Made by a program: the position numbers and the translations under genes. From positions 1 through 58,476 of the forward strand of contig UQST01000015.1 of assembly GCA_900543815.1 (NCBI GenBank): a stretch of DNA of 58,476 bases, given 5' to 3'. This DNA comes from an uncultured Prevotellaceae bacterium. Its GTDB lineage: Bacteria > Bacteroidota > Bacteroidia > Bacteroidales > Bacteroidaceae. Under the pieces are notes generated by a model that had not been told where the DNA came from, did no database searches, and saw nothing but the letters and a program-made list of their open reading frames with translations. Positions 35,740-45,300 of the stretch are shown here, piece after piece (the stretch's first letter is position 1; each line of letters starts with the position of its first letter).

Positions 35740-36993
35740 TCACTCCAGCACCAGAACCTCGCTGTCCTTGTAAGCCTCGTAGCCGCTCACGATAACGCGC
35801 TCGCCTGGCTCCAGCCCCTCGAGCACCTCATAGTACTGGGGATTCTGCCTGCCGATGGAGATCTTGCGCCTGTAAGCCTTGTGTCCATCCTTGTCCAGGA
35901 CAAATATCCACTGGCCTCCTGTCACGCTGTAGAACGTACCCTTGGGGATGATGACAGCCTCCTTGGGTTCACCCAGCTGCAAGTCCACGTAATAGGTCTG
36001 GCCTGTGCGGATGTTGGCTGGACGCTCTCCACGAAACACGAAATCGATGCGGAAGCGTCCGTCACGCACTTCGGGATATACCTTACGCAGGTTGAGCGTG
36101 TAGGTGCGGCCGTTTTGCTTGAAGGTGGCAGACAGCCCCGTCTGCACACGGTCAATATAGTGTTCATCCACCCGTGCCTGTACCTTATAGTCACTCAGGT
36201 CATTGATGACGCCTATGCGCTGGCCTGCCGAGATGTGCTGCCCCAGCTCCACATCCAGTGCACCCAGTTCTCCTGATATGCTGCTACGCACTTCCAGGCG
36301 GGCTTTACGCTCCCTCACCAGCTGCACATTGCGCTGCATGGACTCCAGGTTATCATTCATCTGGTCCATCTGCGACCGCCTGAGCTGGGCATCCTTGTGC
36401 AGCCTTTCGCTTATCAGATCGTGCTTCTTGCGCGAGAGCTCATAGTCCTCCTTGGCCTTCAAGTACTCTTCCTTGGCCACCAGTTGCTCATCCCACAGCG
36501 CCTTCATGTGCTCGTAGGCACGCTTCTTGGTCACTACATCCTGTGACAGTTGCAGCTCCTCGTTGGAGTTCGACAGTTTGTCCTGCTCCATGGTAATCTG
36601 TGTGTTGCGCAAGATATTCTGCTTCTCGGCCAATTCACTCTCAGCGTTGAGGATTTGCAGGTCGAGGTCGGAGTTGGACAAGCGCACTATCACCTGTCCT
36701 GCCTGCACATGCGCACCTTCCTCCACCACCTTTTCCCGTACGATGCCACCTTCCTCGCTGCTTATCTGCACAGTGCTGATGGGAGTCACCTGGCCATCCA
36801 CCGACACATAGTCATTGAACCTGTCGCGCTTGACCTCGCTGATGTTCAGTCCCTTGCGCTCCACTCTCAGCGTAGCCGAAAAGTTGGTCAGTCCCAATGC
36901 CACCAGCACGCCCACGAGCACGATGCCGCCTGCTATCCATCCCCAATACTTGCGCGGGATGAGGTAATGCTTCTTCTGAATCTGTATGTCCAT
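35740..36993 (-). CDS. Membrane fusion (periplasmic adaptor) protein, HlyD family
   Basis: The 417-residue product has one N-terminal membrane anchor (about 17-37). A lipoyl-like part follows (VDGQVTPISTVQISSEEGG, VKEGAHVQAGQVIVRLSNSDL-like), then a long helical hairpin (about 115-225) and a beta-barrel with QTGLSATFKQNGRTY. It bridges inner-membrane permeases and the TolC-type channel encoded just upstream. The operon order channel, adaptor, permeases, ATPase supports a tripartite exporter. Confidence 0.93.
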   Translation of the reverse strand: MDIQIQKKHYLIPRKYWGWIAGGIVLVGVLVALGLTNFSATLRVERKGLNISEVKRDRFNDYVSVDGQVTPISTVQISSEEGGIVREKVVEEGAHVQAGQVIVRLSNSDLDLQILNAESELAEKQNILRNTQITMEQDKLSNSNEELQLSQDVVTKKRAYEHMKALWDEQLVAKEEYLKAKEDYELSRKKHDLISERLHKDAQLRRSQMDQMNDNLESMQRNVQLVRERKARLEVRSSISGELGALDVELGQHISAGQRIGVINDLSDYKVQARVDEHYIDRVQTGLSATFKQNGRTYTLNLRKVYPEVRDGRFRIDFVFRGERPANIRTGQTYYVDLQLGEPKEAVIIPKGTFYSVTGGQWIFVLDKDGHKAYRRKISIGRQNPQYYEVLEGLEPGERVIVSGYEAYKDSEVLVLE

Positions 36994-37092
36994 ATCTGTA
37001 TATCTTTTCTGAATATTGTTCTGATACCTGTTTGCGAGGCTTTCGGGTGTGCCTCTACACCTTAATATATTATACGCGTGCGCGATGGGCGG

Positions 37093-38445
37093 TCATTTTC
37101 TCACCAATGGCTGACCCTGGTAATACTCCACCAAGCGTCGCTTCATCACCAGGAGCATCTGCATCTGGAGCGTTCTGACGCGGCTCTCAAGCAATGTGCG
37201 TGCCGACGTCTGCAGGTCGAAGGTGGAGAGCATCCCCTCCTCGAAACGCCTGCTGGTGGCATGATAGGCCAGAGAGTCGCTCTCCTGCTTGCGCTGCATC
37301 TGCACCAGTTCGCGCCCGTAGCCCTCTGCATCCATCACCGCCTTGAGCACATCATCGTGCACGCGGCGCCTGCTGTCCTCCAGGTCAACGAGTGTGGTGT
37401 GCCAGTTGTTCTTGGCTTGCTTGAGCGCGTGCCAGTTTCCTACGCTCAGGAAAGGGAGCGAGAGGGTCACTCCGAAGTACTCTCCCCGGTTGTTGCGCAA
37501 CTGTGACCCGAAGGGCGTAGCGCTTCCCGAGAAGGACAGATTGCGGTAGTAGCTGGTGTAGATGCCACCGCTGAGACTGATGCTGGGCATCAGATAGCCG
37601 CGACGGATGCGCACTCCCAGACGGGCGCTCTGTGCCTGGAACTCTGCATTACGCAGCACGGGCGACAGATACTGGAAGCTGGCAAACACCTGTTCGGCAT
37701 CTACACGCTCGCCCGGAACAGGCAGTGCGGCATCGGCCTGCAGACTGATGCACAGGGAATCGGCCTGTGGATAGTTCATGGCAGCCTTCAGGTCGAGCAT
37801 ATTCTGTGCCGCTGCATTCTCCTGATGGGTGAGACTGTACTCGTCCTCGGCCACTTGCGACTCTATGAGCACCACATCGGGCCTACCCTTCTCACCCAGC
37901 TGGTAGAGCGCCTGAGTCTTTCTGAGCAGGCGCCGGCTCTCGTCCAACTTGTCCCGCGCAATGCTGATGCATGCCTGGGCATAGGCCGTCTCGATGTACT
38001 TCTGCATCACTTCGGTGGCAATGTCATCGGCCACCTTCTGCTGTGCCGTCTGCGAAGACTGCTTGGCGAGACGTGCCTGGCGGAAGGCGTTGACAGTGGC
38101 AAAGCCGTCAAACAGCGTGAGCGAAGCTGCCAGCTGCCAGTTGTTGTTGAACGTGGTGACGTTGTTGTAGCTGTTGGTCTCGGGATCGACATTACGTCCC
38201 CACTGATATTGCGCACCCACCGAAGCTCCCACCGAAGGCAGGAAGTCGGCTATGGCGCGGCGATAGTTCTGCTCATTCTGGCGTGTGACAATGCGCTGGC
38301 GTTGCACATCGCTGGCGTGTGTCACAGCATACTGCATGCAGCTGTCCATCGTCCACACCGCCTCTTGTCCGCTCACTGAAGCGGGAGCAAGCAGCGCGAG
38401 GGCAACTGCGAGGGCCATGGATATTCCGTTCTTGTTCATTTGCAT
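37093..38445 (-). CDS. TolC-type outer-membrane efflux channel
   Basis: The 450-residue product has a signal peptide ending ASVSGQE (about residue 27; the start may be Met1 or Met3). Two long-helix repeats fit the OEP family (PF02321): WTMDSCMQYAVTHASDVQRQR at the start and a later NAEFQAQSARLGVRIRRGYLMPSISLSGG. It is the first gene of the exporter operon. A sigma-54 promoter lies at 38474-38488, only about 30 bp before its start codon. Confidence 0.93.
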   Translation of the reverse strand: MQMNKNGISMALAVALALLAPASVSGQEAVWTMDSCMQYAVTHASDVQRQRIVTRQNEQNYRRAIADFLPSVGASVGAQYQWGRNVDPETNSYNNVTTFNNNWQLAASLTLFDGFATVNAFRQARLAKQSSQTAQQKVADDIATEVMQKYIETAYAQACISIARDKLDESRRLLRKTQALYQLGEKGRPDVVLIESQVAEDEYSLTHQENAAAQNMLDLKAAMNYPQADSLCISLQADAALPVPGERVDAEQVFASFQYLSPVLRNAEFQAQSARLGVRIRRGYLMPSISLSGGIYTSYYRNLSFSGSATPFGSQLRNNRGEYFGVTLSLPFLSVGNWHALKQAKNNWHTTLVDLEDSRRRVHDDVLKAVMDAEGYGRELVQMQRKQESDSLAYHATSRRFEEGMLSTFDLQTSARTLLESRVRTLQMQMLLVMKRRLVEYYQGQPLVRK

Positions 38446-38473
38446 TTTGTCTATCTTTCTACCCTAACAGGTT

Positions 38474-38488
38474 GCAAGAGGCGTGCCA
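38474..38488 (-). promoter_or_regulatory. Sigma-54 promoter of the exporter operon
   Basis: The minus strand reads TGGCACGCCTCTTGC, a match to TGGCAC-N5-TTGC with the invariant GG and GC at the correct spacing. Transcription should start near 38463, 18 bp before the TolC-type gene. The divergent gene encodes a sigma-54 activator, which fits. Confidence 0.85.
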
Positions 38489-38543
38489 AAACTCTTTGCA
38501 CGCTCGTTATAAGGCACTTAGCCAAAAAGCGCGATTCGCCGGC

Positions 38544-38583
38544 TGTCTAATTCTTGGACAATGCTGTACAAATGTTATACAGC
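38544..38583. promoter_or_regulatory. Two adjacent dyads, probable activator-binding sites
   Basis: The first, TGTCTAATTCTTGGACA (38544-38560), has 7-nt arms with one mismatch. The second has arms GCTGTA and TACAGC around 9 nt (38563-38583). They lie 80-120 bp upstream of the inferred sigma-54 start site, the normal distance for NtrC-type enhancer sites, and also just before the promoter of the regulator gene itself. Confidence 0.6.
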
Positions 38584-38610
38584 CGTGGTGCCCTTTTCGG
38601 CACAATTCAG

Positions 38611-38618
38611 TACTTTTG
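38611..38618 (+). promoter_or_regulatory. -7 element of the response-regulator gene
   Basis: TACTTTTG matches TAnnTTTG and lies 29 bp before the ATG at 38648. It rules out the longer frame that opens at 38561. No good -33 box is seen. Confidence 0.5.
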
Positions 38619-38647
38619 CAAGAGAATCAAGTGAAAAGGCAGAGAAG

Positions 38648-40039
38648 ATGAACAAGCAAGGGACACTACTCATCGTAGATGACAACCGCAATATCCTCAC
38701 CACTGTGCGCCTGCTTACGGAACCTGTGTTTGAGCACATCGCCACCATTGCCAATCCGGCAGGCATACCTGGGCACCTGCGCGAGCTCAGGCCAGATGTG
38801 GTATTGCTGGACATGAACTTCGGCAAGGCCACCGACGAAGAGGCTTTTGCACCGTTCGGCACAGAGGAACGCGCACCGCGCTTCAGCACCAACAACGGCA
38901 ACGAGGGGCTTTATTGGCTCAGGCAGATAAGGCAGATGGCACCGCAGACCAGAGTGGTGCTCTTCACCGCCTATGCCGATATCGACCTGGCCGTGAGGGG
39001 CATCAAGGAGGGAGCCACCGACTTTGTGGTGAAGCCCTTTGAGAATGAGCGCATGCTGGAAGCACTCACCGCTGCACGCGACAAGGGCAAGAGCCGCCAG
39101 CCGCAGCAGGACGGGGAGGATGGTTCGGGCATGTTCTGGGGCTCGTCGAGTGCCATGAGTGCACTCAGGAGGATGGTGGAGAAGGTGGCGGCGACAGATG
39201 CCAACATCCTCATCACCGGCGAGAACGGAACAGGCAAGGAGGTACTGGCCAAGGAGATACACCGCCTGTCGGCACGTGCCGGTGCACAGATGCTGCCCGT
39301 GGATATGGGTGCCATCAGCGAGACACTCTTTGAGAGCGAACTCTTTGGCCATGTCAAGGGGGCGTTCACCGATGCCAAAGCCGACCGCCCGGGCAAGTTC
39401 GAACTGGCCAGCGGCGGCACTCTCTTCCTCGATGAGATAGGCAACCTCTCCTACTCACTGCAGGCCAAACTGCTCACCGCGCTGCAGCGCAGGCACATAG
39501 TGAGGGTTGGAGGAAGCACCGAGATACCCGTGGATGTGCGACTGATATGCGCCACCAACCGCGATCTGCAGCAGATGGTGGGCGAAGGCACCTTCCGTGA
39601 AGACCTCCTCTACCGCATCAACACCATCCACCTGCACCTTCCCCCGTTGCGTCAGAGAGCACAGGATATAGTGCCGCTGGCCGATATGTTCATGCGCAGA
39701 TATGCCGACATGTACGGCAAGGAAGGGCTTCGGCTCAAGCCCGAGGCTGCTCAGAAGTTATCCACACTGCCCTGGTATGGCAACATACGCGAACTGCAGC
39801 ATGCCATGGAGAAAGCCGTCATCATGAGCGAAGCGGGCTTCATCGGCCCCGAAGACATAGATGCCGGCCACACGCACCGCGAGAAACCCATGGAGGAAGT
39901 GCAGACGCTGGACGAGATGGAGCAGCGCATGATAGAGAAGACCATCAAGGAATGCGAGGGCAACCTCTCTGTGGTGGCCGTCAGACTGGGCATCTCGAGG
40001 CAGACATTATATAATAAGATAAAGAGGTATGGACTCTGA
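38648..40039 (+). CDS. Sigma-54-dependent response regulator (NtrC family)
   Basis: The 463-residue product starts at the ATG at 38648 (MNKQGTLLIVDDNRNIL). The receiver domain has acidic Asp11/Asp12, phosphoacceptor Asp55 in LLDMNFG and Lys129 in VVKPF. The AAA+ domain has Walker A GENGTGKE (191-198) and FLDEIGN. The sigma-54 contact loop reads GAFTDA (238-243) rather than GAFTGA, a form I recall as usual in Bacteroidetes. A Fis-type helix-turn-helix ends the protein (AVRLGISRQTLYNKIKRYG). It probably activates the divergent exporter operon at its sigma-54 promoter. Confidence 0.95.
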   Translation: MNKQGTLLIVDDNRNILTTVRLLTEPVFEHIATIANPAGIPGHLRELRPDVVLLDMNFGKATDEEAFAPFGTEERAPRFSTNNGNEGLYWLRQIRQMAPQTRVVLFTAYADIDLAVRGIKEGATDFVVKPFENERMLEALTAARDKGKSRQPQQDGEDGSGMFWGSSSAMSALRRMVEKVAATDANILITGENGTGKEVLAKEIHRLSARAGAQMLPVDMGAISETLFESELFGHVKGAFTDAKADRPGKFELASGGTLFLDEIGNLSYSLQAKLLTALQRRHIVRVGGSTEIPVDVRLICATNRDLQQMVGEGTFREDLLYRINTIHLHLPPLRQRAQDIVPLADMFMRRYADMYGKEGLRLKPEAAQKLSTLPWYGNIRELQHAMEKAVIMSEAGFIGPEDIDAGHTHREKPMEEVQTLDEMEQRMIEKTIKECEGNLSVVAVRLGISRQTLYNKIKRYGL

Positions 40040-41180
40040 GGTGCTCATCCTGCTGGGACTGCTGGTGCTGGTCAGTGCCGCTTATGTGCGGCTGTGGCGC
40101 CGACACAGGCGCGACAAGGGCAACCTGCGCCTGCTCTTCGATGCCGTGGAGAATGCCGACTACACGCTGCGCTTTACCGAAGGAGGCAAGCGCAACAACT
40201 CCGTCAACCACTGGCTCAACCGCACCAAGGAGGTGCTGCAGCGGGCGCGCGACGAACAGATGGAGCGCGAAAGGTACTTTGAGATGGTGCTCAATGCCAC
40301 CGACACCGGACTGATGGTGGTGGATGAGCGCGACAACATACTGCTGCACAACCAGGCGGCAATGCAGCTGCTGCACACCGACATACTGACGCACATGAGC
40401 CAGATACCTGCCCAGCGGCTCACCGATGAGCGCCTGGCACGACATGAGACCACCACCACCCTGCGGGGGAAGCGCGTGCGCATAGTGGCACTGAGCAATG
40501 TGGAGGGCGAACTGGACAACCGTGAGGTGGATTCCTGGATAAAGTTGACGCGCGTTCTCACGCACGAGATAATGAACACCATCACGCCTGTCACCTCACT
40601 GAGCGGCACTCTGCTCGCACGCATGGAGCAGGAGGGGCTGCAGGGGGAAAAGGCGCACGACGAACTGCACACCGGCCTGGAGACCATCAGGAAGACGGGT
40701 GAGGAGCTGCTCAAGTTCGTGCAGACCTACCGCCGCTTCACGCATGTGCCCACACCCTCACCGAGCCTCTTCTACGTGAAACCCTTCCTGGAGCGTATGA
40801 CCTCACTCTGCCCCAAGAGTGTGACCATCAGCGTGGAGCCACAGGATCTGCTGGCATATGCCGACGAGGGACTGATGTCGCACGTGGTGAGCAACCTGCT
40901 GAAGAACGCCGTGGAGGCCACCGTACAGGGTGGTCACATCAGCATGAGAGCCTGGACAGACGAACAGGAAGCCGTGTGCATGAGTGTGACCAACACCGGG
41001 CAACCCATCCCCACCGATGTGGCAGAGCACATCTTCGTCCCCTTCTTCACCACCAAACCCGAAGGTTCGGGCATCGGACTCTCGCTCTCACGCCAGATCA
41101 TGCGTGCATCGGGCGGCACTCTCACCATGCAGCAGGACGAAGAGGCCGGTACCGTAACCTTCTGCCTGCGCCTGCCCTAA
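40029..41180 (+). CDS. Sensor histidine kinase
   Basis: The 383-residue product overlaps the regulator gene by 11 bp, so translation is coupled. One membrane segment (about 4-20) is followed by a PAS-like region (about 80-165; FEMVLNATDTGLMVVDERDNIL). The phosphorylated His179 is in TRVLTHEIMNTITPV. The ATP-binding part has SNLLKNAVEA, IFVPFFTTKPEGSGIGLSLSRQI. There is no large periplasmic domain, so it probably senses a signal in the membrane or cytoplasm. It is the cognate kinase of the regulator. Confidence 0.95.
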   Translation: MDSEVLILLGLLVLVSAAYVRLWRRHRRDKGNLRLLFDAVENADYTLRFTEGGKRNNSVNHWLNRTKEVLQRARDEQMERERYFEMVLNATDTGLMVVDERDNILLHNQAAMQLLHTDILTHMSQIPAQRLTDERLARHETTTTLRGKRVRIVALSNVEGELDNREVDSWIKLTRVLTHEIMNTITPVTSLSGTLLARMEQEGLQGEKAHDELHTGLETIRKTGEELLKFVQTYRRFTHVPTPSPSLFYVKPFLERMTSLCPKSVTISVEPQDLLAYADEGLMSHVVSNLLKNAVEATVQGGHISMRAWTDEQEAVCMSVTNTGQPIPTDVAEHIFVPFFTTKPEGSGIGLSLSRQIMRASGGTLTMQQDEEAGTVTFCLRLP

Positions 41181-41198
41181 AGACTGTCCCTTCCCACG

Positions 41199-41276
41199 CA
41201 GCACGCTGCACCGGCCATCGCAGCGTGCTGCAACGCTCAACGCAGCGCGCTGCATCGGGCTTCGCACCGCAGTGCG
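41199..41276. repeat. 22-bp-unit array, copy C
   Basis: Units start at 41199, 41221 and 41243 (22 nt each), with a partial fourth at 41265. The array begins 19 bp after the histidine kinase stop. The third unit contains GCAGCGCGCTGC. The rest of 41277-41445 shows no gene. Confidence 0.75.
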
Positions 41277-41445
41277 TTTTTTCTTACTCCCTGTTGTCCC
41301 GACAGCCTCATCACCCTCTGCCCCATCGCCCCACCACACCGCCTCAGAGTGAGCACAATGCCACACACGGGAGAGAATTGTGCCAAAGAGGCATTCTTAC
41401 GTGATTTTTCGAGCCAAAGCAAGAGCATAATAAGAATATTTTGGA

Positions 41446-41453
41446 TATATTTG
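41446..41453 (+). promoter_or_regulatory. -7 element at the head of the RyR/dynamin gene cluster
   Basis: TATATTTG matches TAnnTTTG and lies 46 bp before the first gene of the cluster. No ideal -33 box was found. This is the only good promoter match that I see ahead of the ten-gene run. Confidence 0.5.
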
Positions 41454-41499
41454 CAAAAATTAAGAACCCGCCACAAATCAACAAATAAAAGCCTAAGTA

Positions 41500-42360
41500 A
41501 TGCAATACACCGAATTCATACATCCCGAGGATGCAGCAGCGCTGAAGGCCCTGAAAGCCATCCCCCTGCTCTCCAAGGTGCTGAAGAAAGCCATGGACAT
41601 AGGTGCCGAGCAACTGCAGACCGGCATGAACATGGCCACCAAGATAAGACTCTCACCCACACAGTTGCCTCATCTCTATAACATACTGCCTCCCATCTGC
41701 GAACAACTGGAGATAAGGGAGCCGGAATACTTCCTTGAGATGAGTCCGCTGCCCAATGCCTATGCCTTCGGAGACACCCAGACGGCCATCACCATCACAT
41801 CGGCACTGGTGGAGATGATGTCTGAGGAGGAGTTGCGGGCCGTTGTGGCACACGAGTGTGGGCATATAGCCTGCCATCACATGCTCTATCACACCCTGGC
41901 GCAGATGATTGCCAATGCCTCGGGAGCCTTCGAGGCTCTGGCGGCACTGGCCATCCCCGTGCAGGTGGCACTGTTCTACTGGCAGCGCAAGAGCGAACTG
42001 AGTTGCGACCGCGCTGCGGCTTACATCACCGGCCCCGACGCTACAGCATCTATGCTGGCGCGCCTGGCAGGCGGTCCCAAGTCGATTACCTCACAGCTGA
42101 ACATGGAAGAGCTGGCGCGGCAAGCCGACCAATATGACGCTCTGTGCAAGGACGGCATGTGGAACAAGGCGCTTCAGACCTTTGCCGTATGCGACAAGGA
42201 CCGCCCCTTCGTGGCAGTGCGCATGCGTGAGATGCTCAACTGGACAGCCACGCAAGACTTCAGGCATCTGCTCGAGAGCCATCACGTATGCCCCAACTGC
42301 GGCAAGGAAGTGGATGAGCACTGGCATTTCTGCCAGAACTGCGGCACACCGCTGAAGTAA
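41500..42360 (+). CDS. M48-family metallopeptidase with a C-terminal zinc ribbon
   Basis: The 286-residue product has the zinc-binding HECGH (118-122) in ELRAVVAHECGHIACHH and the third ligand Glu in SELSCD (165-170), both placed as in M48 peptidases. One hydrophobic stretch lies between them (about 140-160), but the multi-span N-terminus of HtpX is missing. The C-terminus is a four-Cys zinc ribbon (Cys264, 267, 278, 281). A very similar ribbon ends the membrane protein at 46025-46720. It is the first gene of the cluster. A role as a protease effector or processing enzyme is inferred. Confidence 0.9.
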   Translation: MQYTEFIHPEDAAALKALKAIPLLSKVLKKAMDIGAEQLQTGMNMATKIRLSPTQLPHLYNILPPICEQLEIREPEYFLEMSPLPNAYAFGDTQTAITITSALVEMMSEEELRAVVAHECGHIACHHMLYHTLAQMIANASGAFEALAALAIPVQVALFYWQRKSELSCDRAAAYITGPDATASMLARLAGGPKSITSQLNMEELARQADQYDALCKDGMWNKALQTFAVCDKDRPFVAVRMREMLNWTATQDFRHLLESHHVCPNCGKEVDEHWHFCQNCGTPLK

Positions 42361-42393
42361 AGGGAGCAAGGAGAGGAACAAACAGGACCAAAG

Positions 42394-45300
42394 ATGAAGA
42401 AGATACGCATATTCATATCCTCGCCGGGCGACGTGCATCAGGAACGTCAGATAGCCTGCAAGGTGATAACGGAAATCAGCAAGCAGTTCTCCAAGTACGT
42501 GACTGTGGAGGTGCTCATGTGGGAGAACTTCCCCCTCACAGCGGAGTCCACCTTCCAGGAAGGCATCAATTACTTCCTCGACGCAGACGTCATCGACATA
42601 GCCGTCTTCATCCTGTGGTCGCGCATGGGCACCCCTCTGTGCAAGAAGTTCCTGCGCCCCGACGGCACCCCCTACCAGTCGGGCACGGAGTATGAGTTCG
42701 ATCTGATGATGGACTTGTACAAGAGGAAGGGATGGCCCAGGATACTCACCTACGTGAAGCAGTCGAGGCAGACACCCAACCTGACCGACCTCCACGAACT
42801 GGAAGACTTCTTCAACCAAAAGAAGAAGCTGGACAACTTCATCTCGGAACACTTCCGCGACAGCGAGACCAACTCCAACTATGCCTACATGCAGTTTGGC
42901 GAGAACGCCTCCTTTGAGCACAAGTTCCGCGAACACCTGCGGGCGCTCATCAAGGCACAGATAGGTGACATAGGCAACCTGTGCGAATGGGAAGGCAATC
43001 CCTATGTGGGTCTCTCGTCGTATGAGTTCAGTCAGAGCGACATCTTCTTCGGCCGACGCCAGCTCATCTACGACACTGCATCGATGATGGTAGATTTCCA
43101 GCACCCCCAGGTGAGGCAGAGCCTCATCGTGCTGGGCGAGAGTGGCTCGGGAAAGTCATCGTTTGTCAAGGCAGGCATACTGCCCTTCTTCTGCGGAAGC
43201 AGCATGAAGGAAAGCAGCACCTACGAGATTCTCACCCCATCGAAGTACGGTGAGGGCTTCCGGCAGGGCATTCTGGATGCACTGGCCAGGCAGTTTCCCT
43301 CGCTCAAGGAGCATCCCGTGCTGGAGGAGATATGCACCGGCAAGCCGCAGGCAAAGGACTTCAACTATCTGGCCTACGAACTGGGCAAGGCCGACTCACA
43401 TGCCCTGCTGCTCTACATAGACCAGTTTGAGGAAATCTTCACCGACCTGCGCATAGGCGAGGAGGAACGTGCCCTCATACTGGCCACGCTGCGAGGGCTG
43501 GTATCTACCAGGCTTATCCACGTGATACTATCCATGCGCAACGACTTCTACTACCTGTTTGCCCGCTACGAGGATCTGGGTTGGATAAAGAAGAACAGCG
43601 TGGTGGTGGATATGCCGGTAGCCAGTGGCTCCGACATACAAGAGATTATAGAAGAGCCTGCCAGAAAGGCTTGCCTCAAATGGGAGGTGTCTGACAAGGG
43701 CGAAGGGCTGAACCACCTCATTGCCAACGATGCAGTGGCCATACACGACCTGCCGCTGATAGAGTTTGCCCTGTCGGAGCTGTACGAGAAGAGGGATGCC
43801 GACAACACGCTCACGTTCCGCGCCTACCGGGAGATAGGCGGCCTGGATGGAGCCATTGCCAAGTATGCCAACGGTTTCTACGACAAGCTCTCCCCCAAGG
43901 AACAAAAGGCGCTCAAGGAAGTGCTGGCAATGCTCATCGCCAAGTCCTCCACCAGCGGCAATACCTATGTGCGCAAGACCGTAAGGATAAAGGAACTGGA
44001 AGAGAACAAGGTGGATAGGCAACTGCTGGACAAGCTGATAGAGTCTCACCTGTTCGTCTCAGACAAGAACAGCGCCGGTGAAGCCACAGTGACCATTGCC
44101 CACGAGGTGCTTCTGCGCTCGTGGAGCGTGGTGACCAAATGGATAGAGAGCGAGAAGGACTTCCTCAACAGGAACAATTACTACGAGGAACTGGCACGCT
44201 ACTGGATAGAGAACGGACGCAAGAAGGAGGACCTCATAAGGGAGCGCACCAGACTCTACGAAGCGGAGTTCCACCACTACAAGTACCGCAACCGGCTCAC
44301 AGCAGAGACCAGAGCATTCCTGGAAGCATCGCTGCGCACCGAGAGGCGCAGGGGACTCACCTGGCGTCTGCCACTCACTGCGCTGGCCGTCATAAGCACG
44401 TGCATTGCCGTTGTCATAAAGGGATGTGGAGTTGAGATAGACAAAGACCTGGCAGAGGCTTGCGGATGGGACAACCTGGCTACCACCAGCCTCTGGGTTC
44501 TCCTGCCCTATATGTTTCTGGCCATCTACGCCATCTATAACCGAATCCAGGGGGCACCGCTCTACCAGACAACCAAGAGAACCATGTGGGTGTGCGGCGC
44601 TGTGCTGGCATGCGAACTGACCTATGACCTTACCAAGGGAGCCGCTGACTGGGGATGGATGATAGACCTGCCACTGACTATCTACTTCATTCTGAAGGTG
44701 CACGCATGGAGGTGCCGCAAGAAATGGAGCAAGCGATTCAAGCCCAGACGGCTGTCTGACCTGTTCATCTCGAGGCTGATGAACATCGTGATGACTTCAC
44801 TGGTGCTGGTGCTGCTTGCCGGTGCCATGGCTGTGTACATGGAAGCTCTACAGGAGAAGGAAAAGACTATGGAGGAGAGGGCAAAGTATGTCTCTCAGGC
44901 ATTCAGGTATTACGACAAGATGAGGGACAGCGATCCCATCGTGCAGAAATATGCCATGGACCAGATGTGGAAGGACTTTCTGGAAGCCTCGTATGAGGAT
45001 GAATTCCAGGACTCGGCATACAACACCGCACAGCTTGATATGGCCATCAGCCTCTATAACAACAATTGTCCACAGGAGGCACTGGGCCATCTGTTCCCCG
45101 GCAATGACTGGCAGCATCATATGTTCACTGCCATCACCCTGGCACTCTGCGGGCGTGAGAAGGAGGCCGCACAGTATGCCGAGAGCTACCTCAACGATTG
45201 CAAGGAGCAAGGCCGGTACCCTTATGACGAGGTGGGAAACTTCAGCTCGTACAATCTGATATGGCTGGCCGAGAAGGCCGGGAGGTTTGACCTGGCCCAG

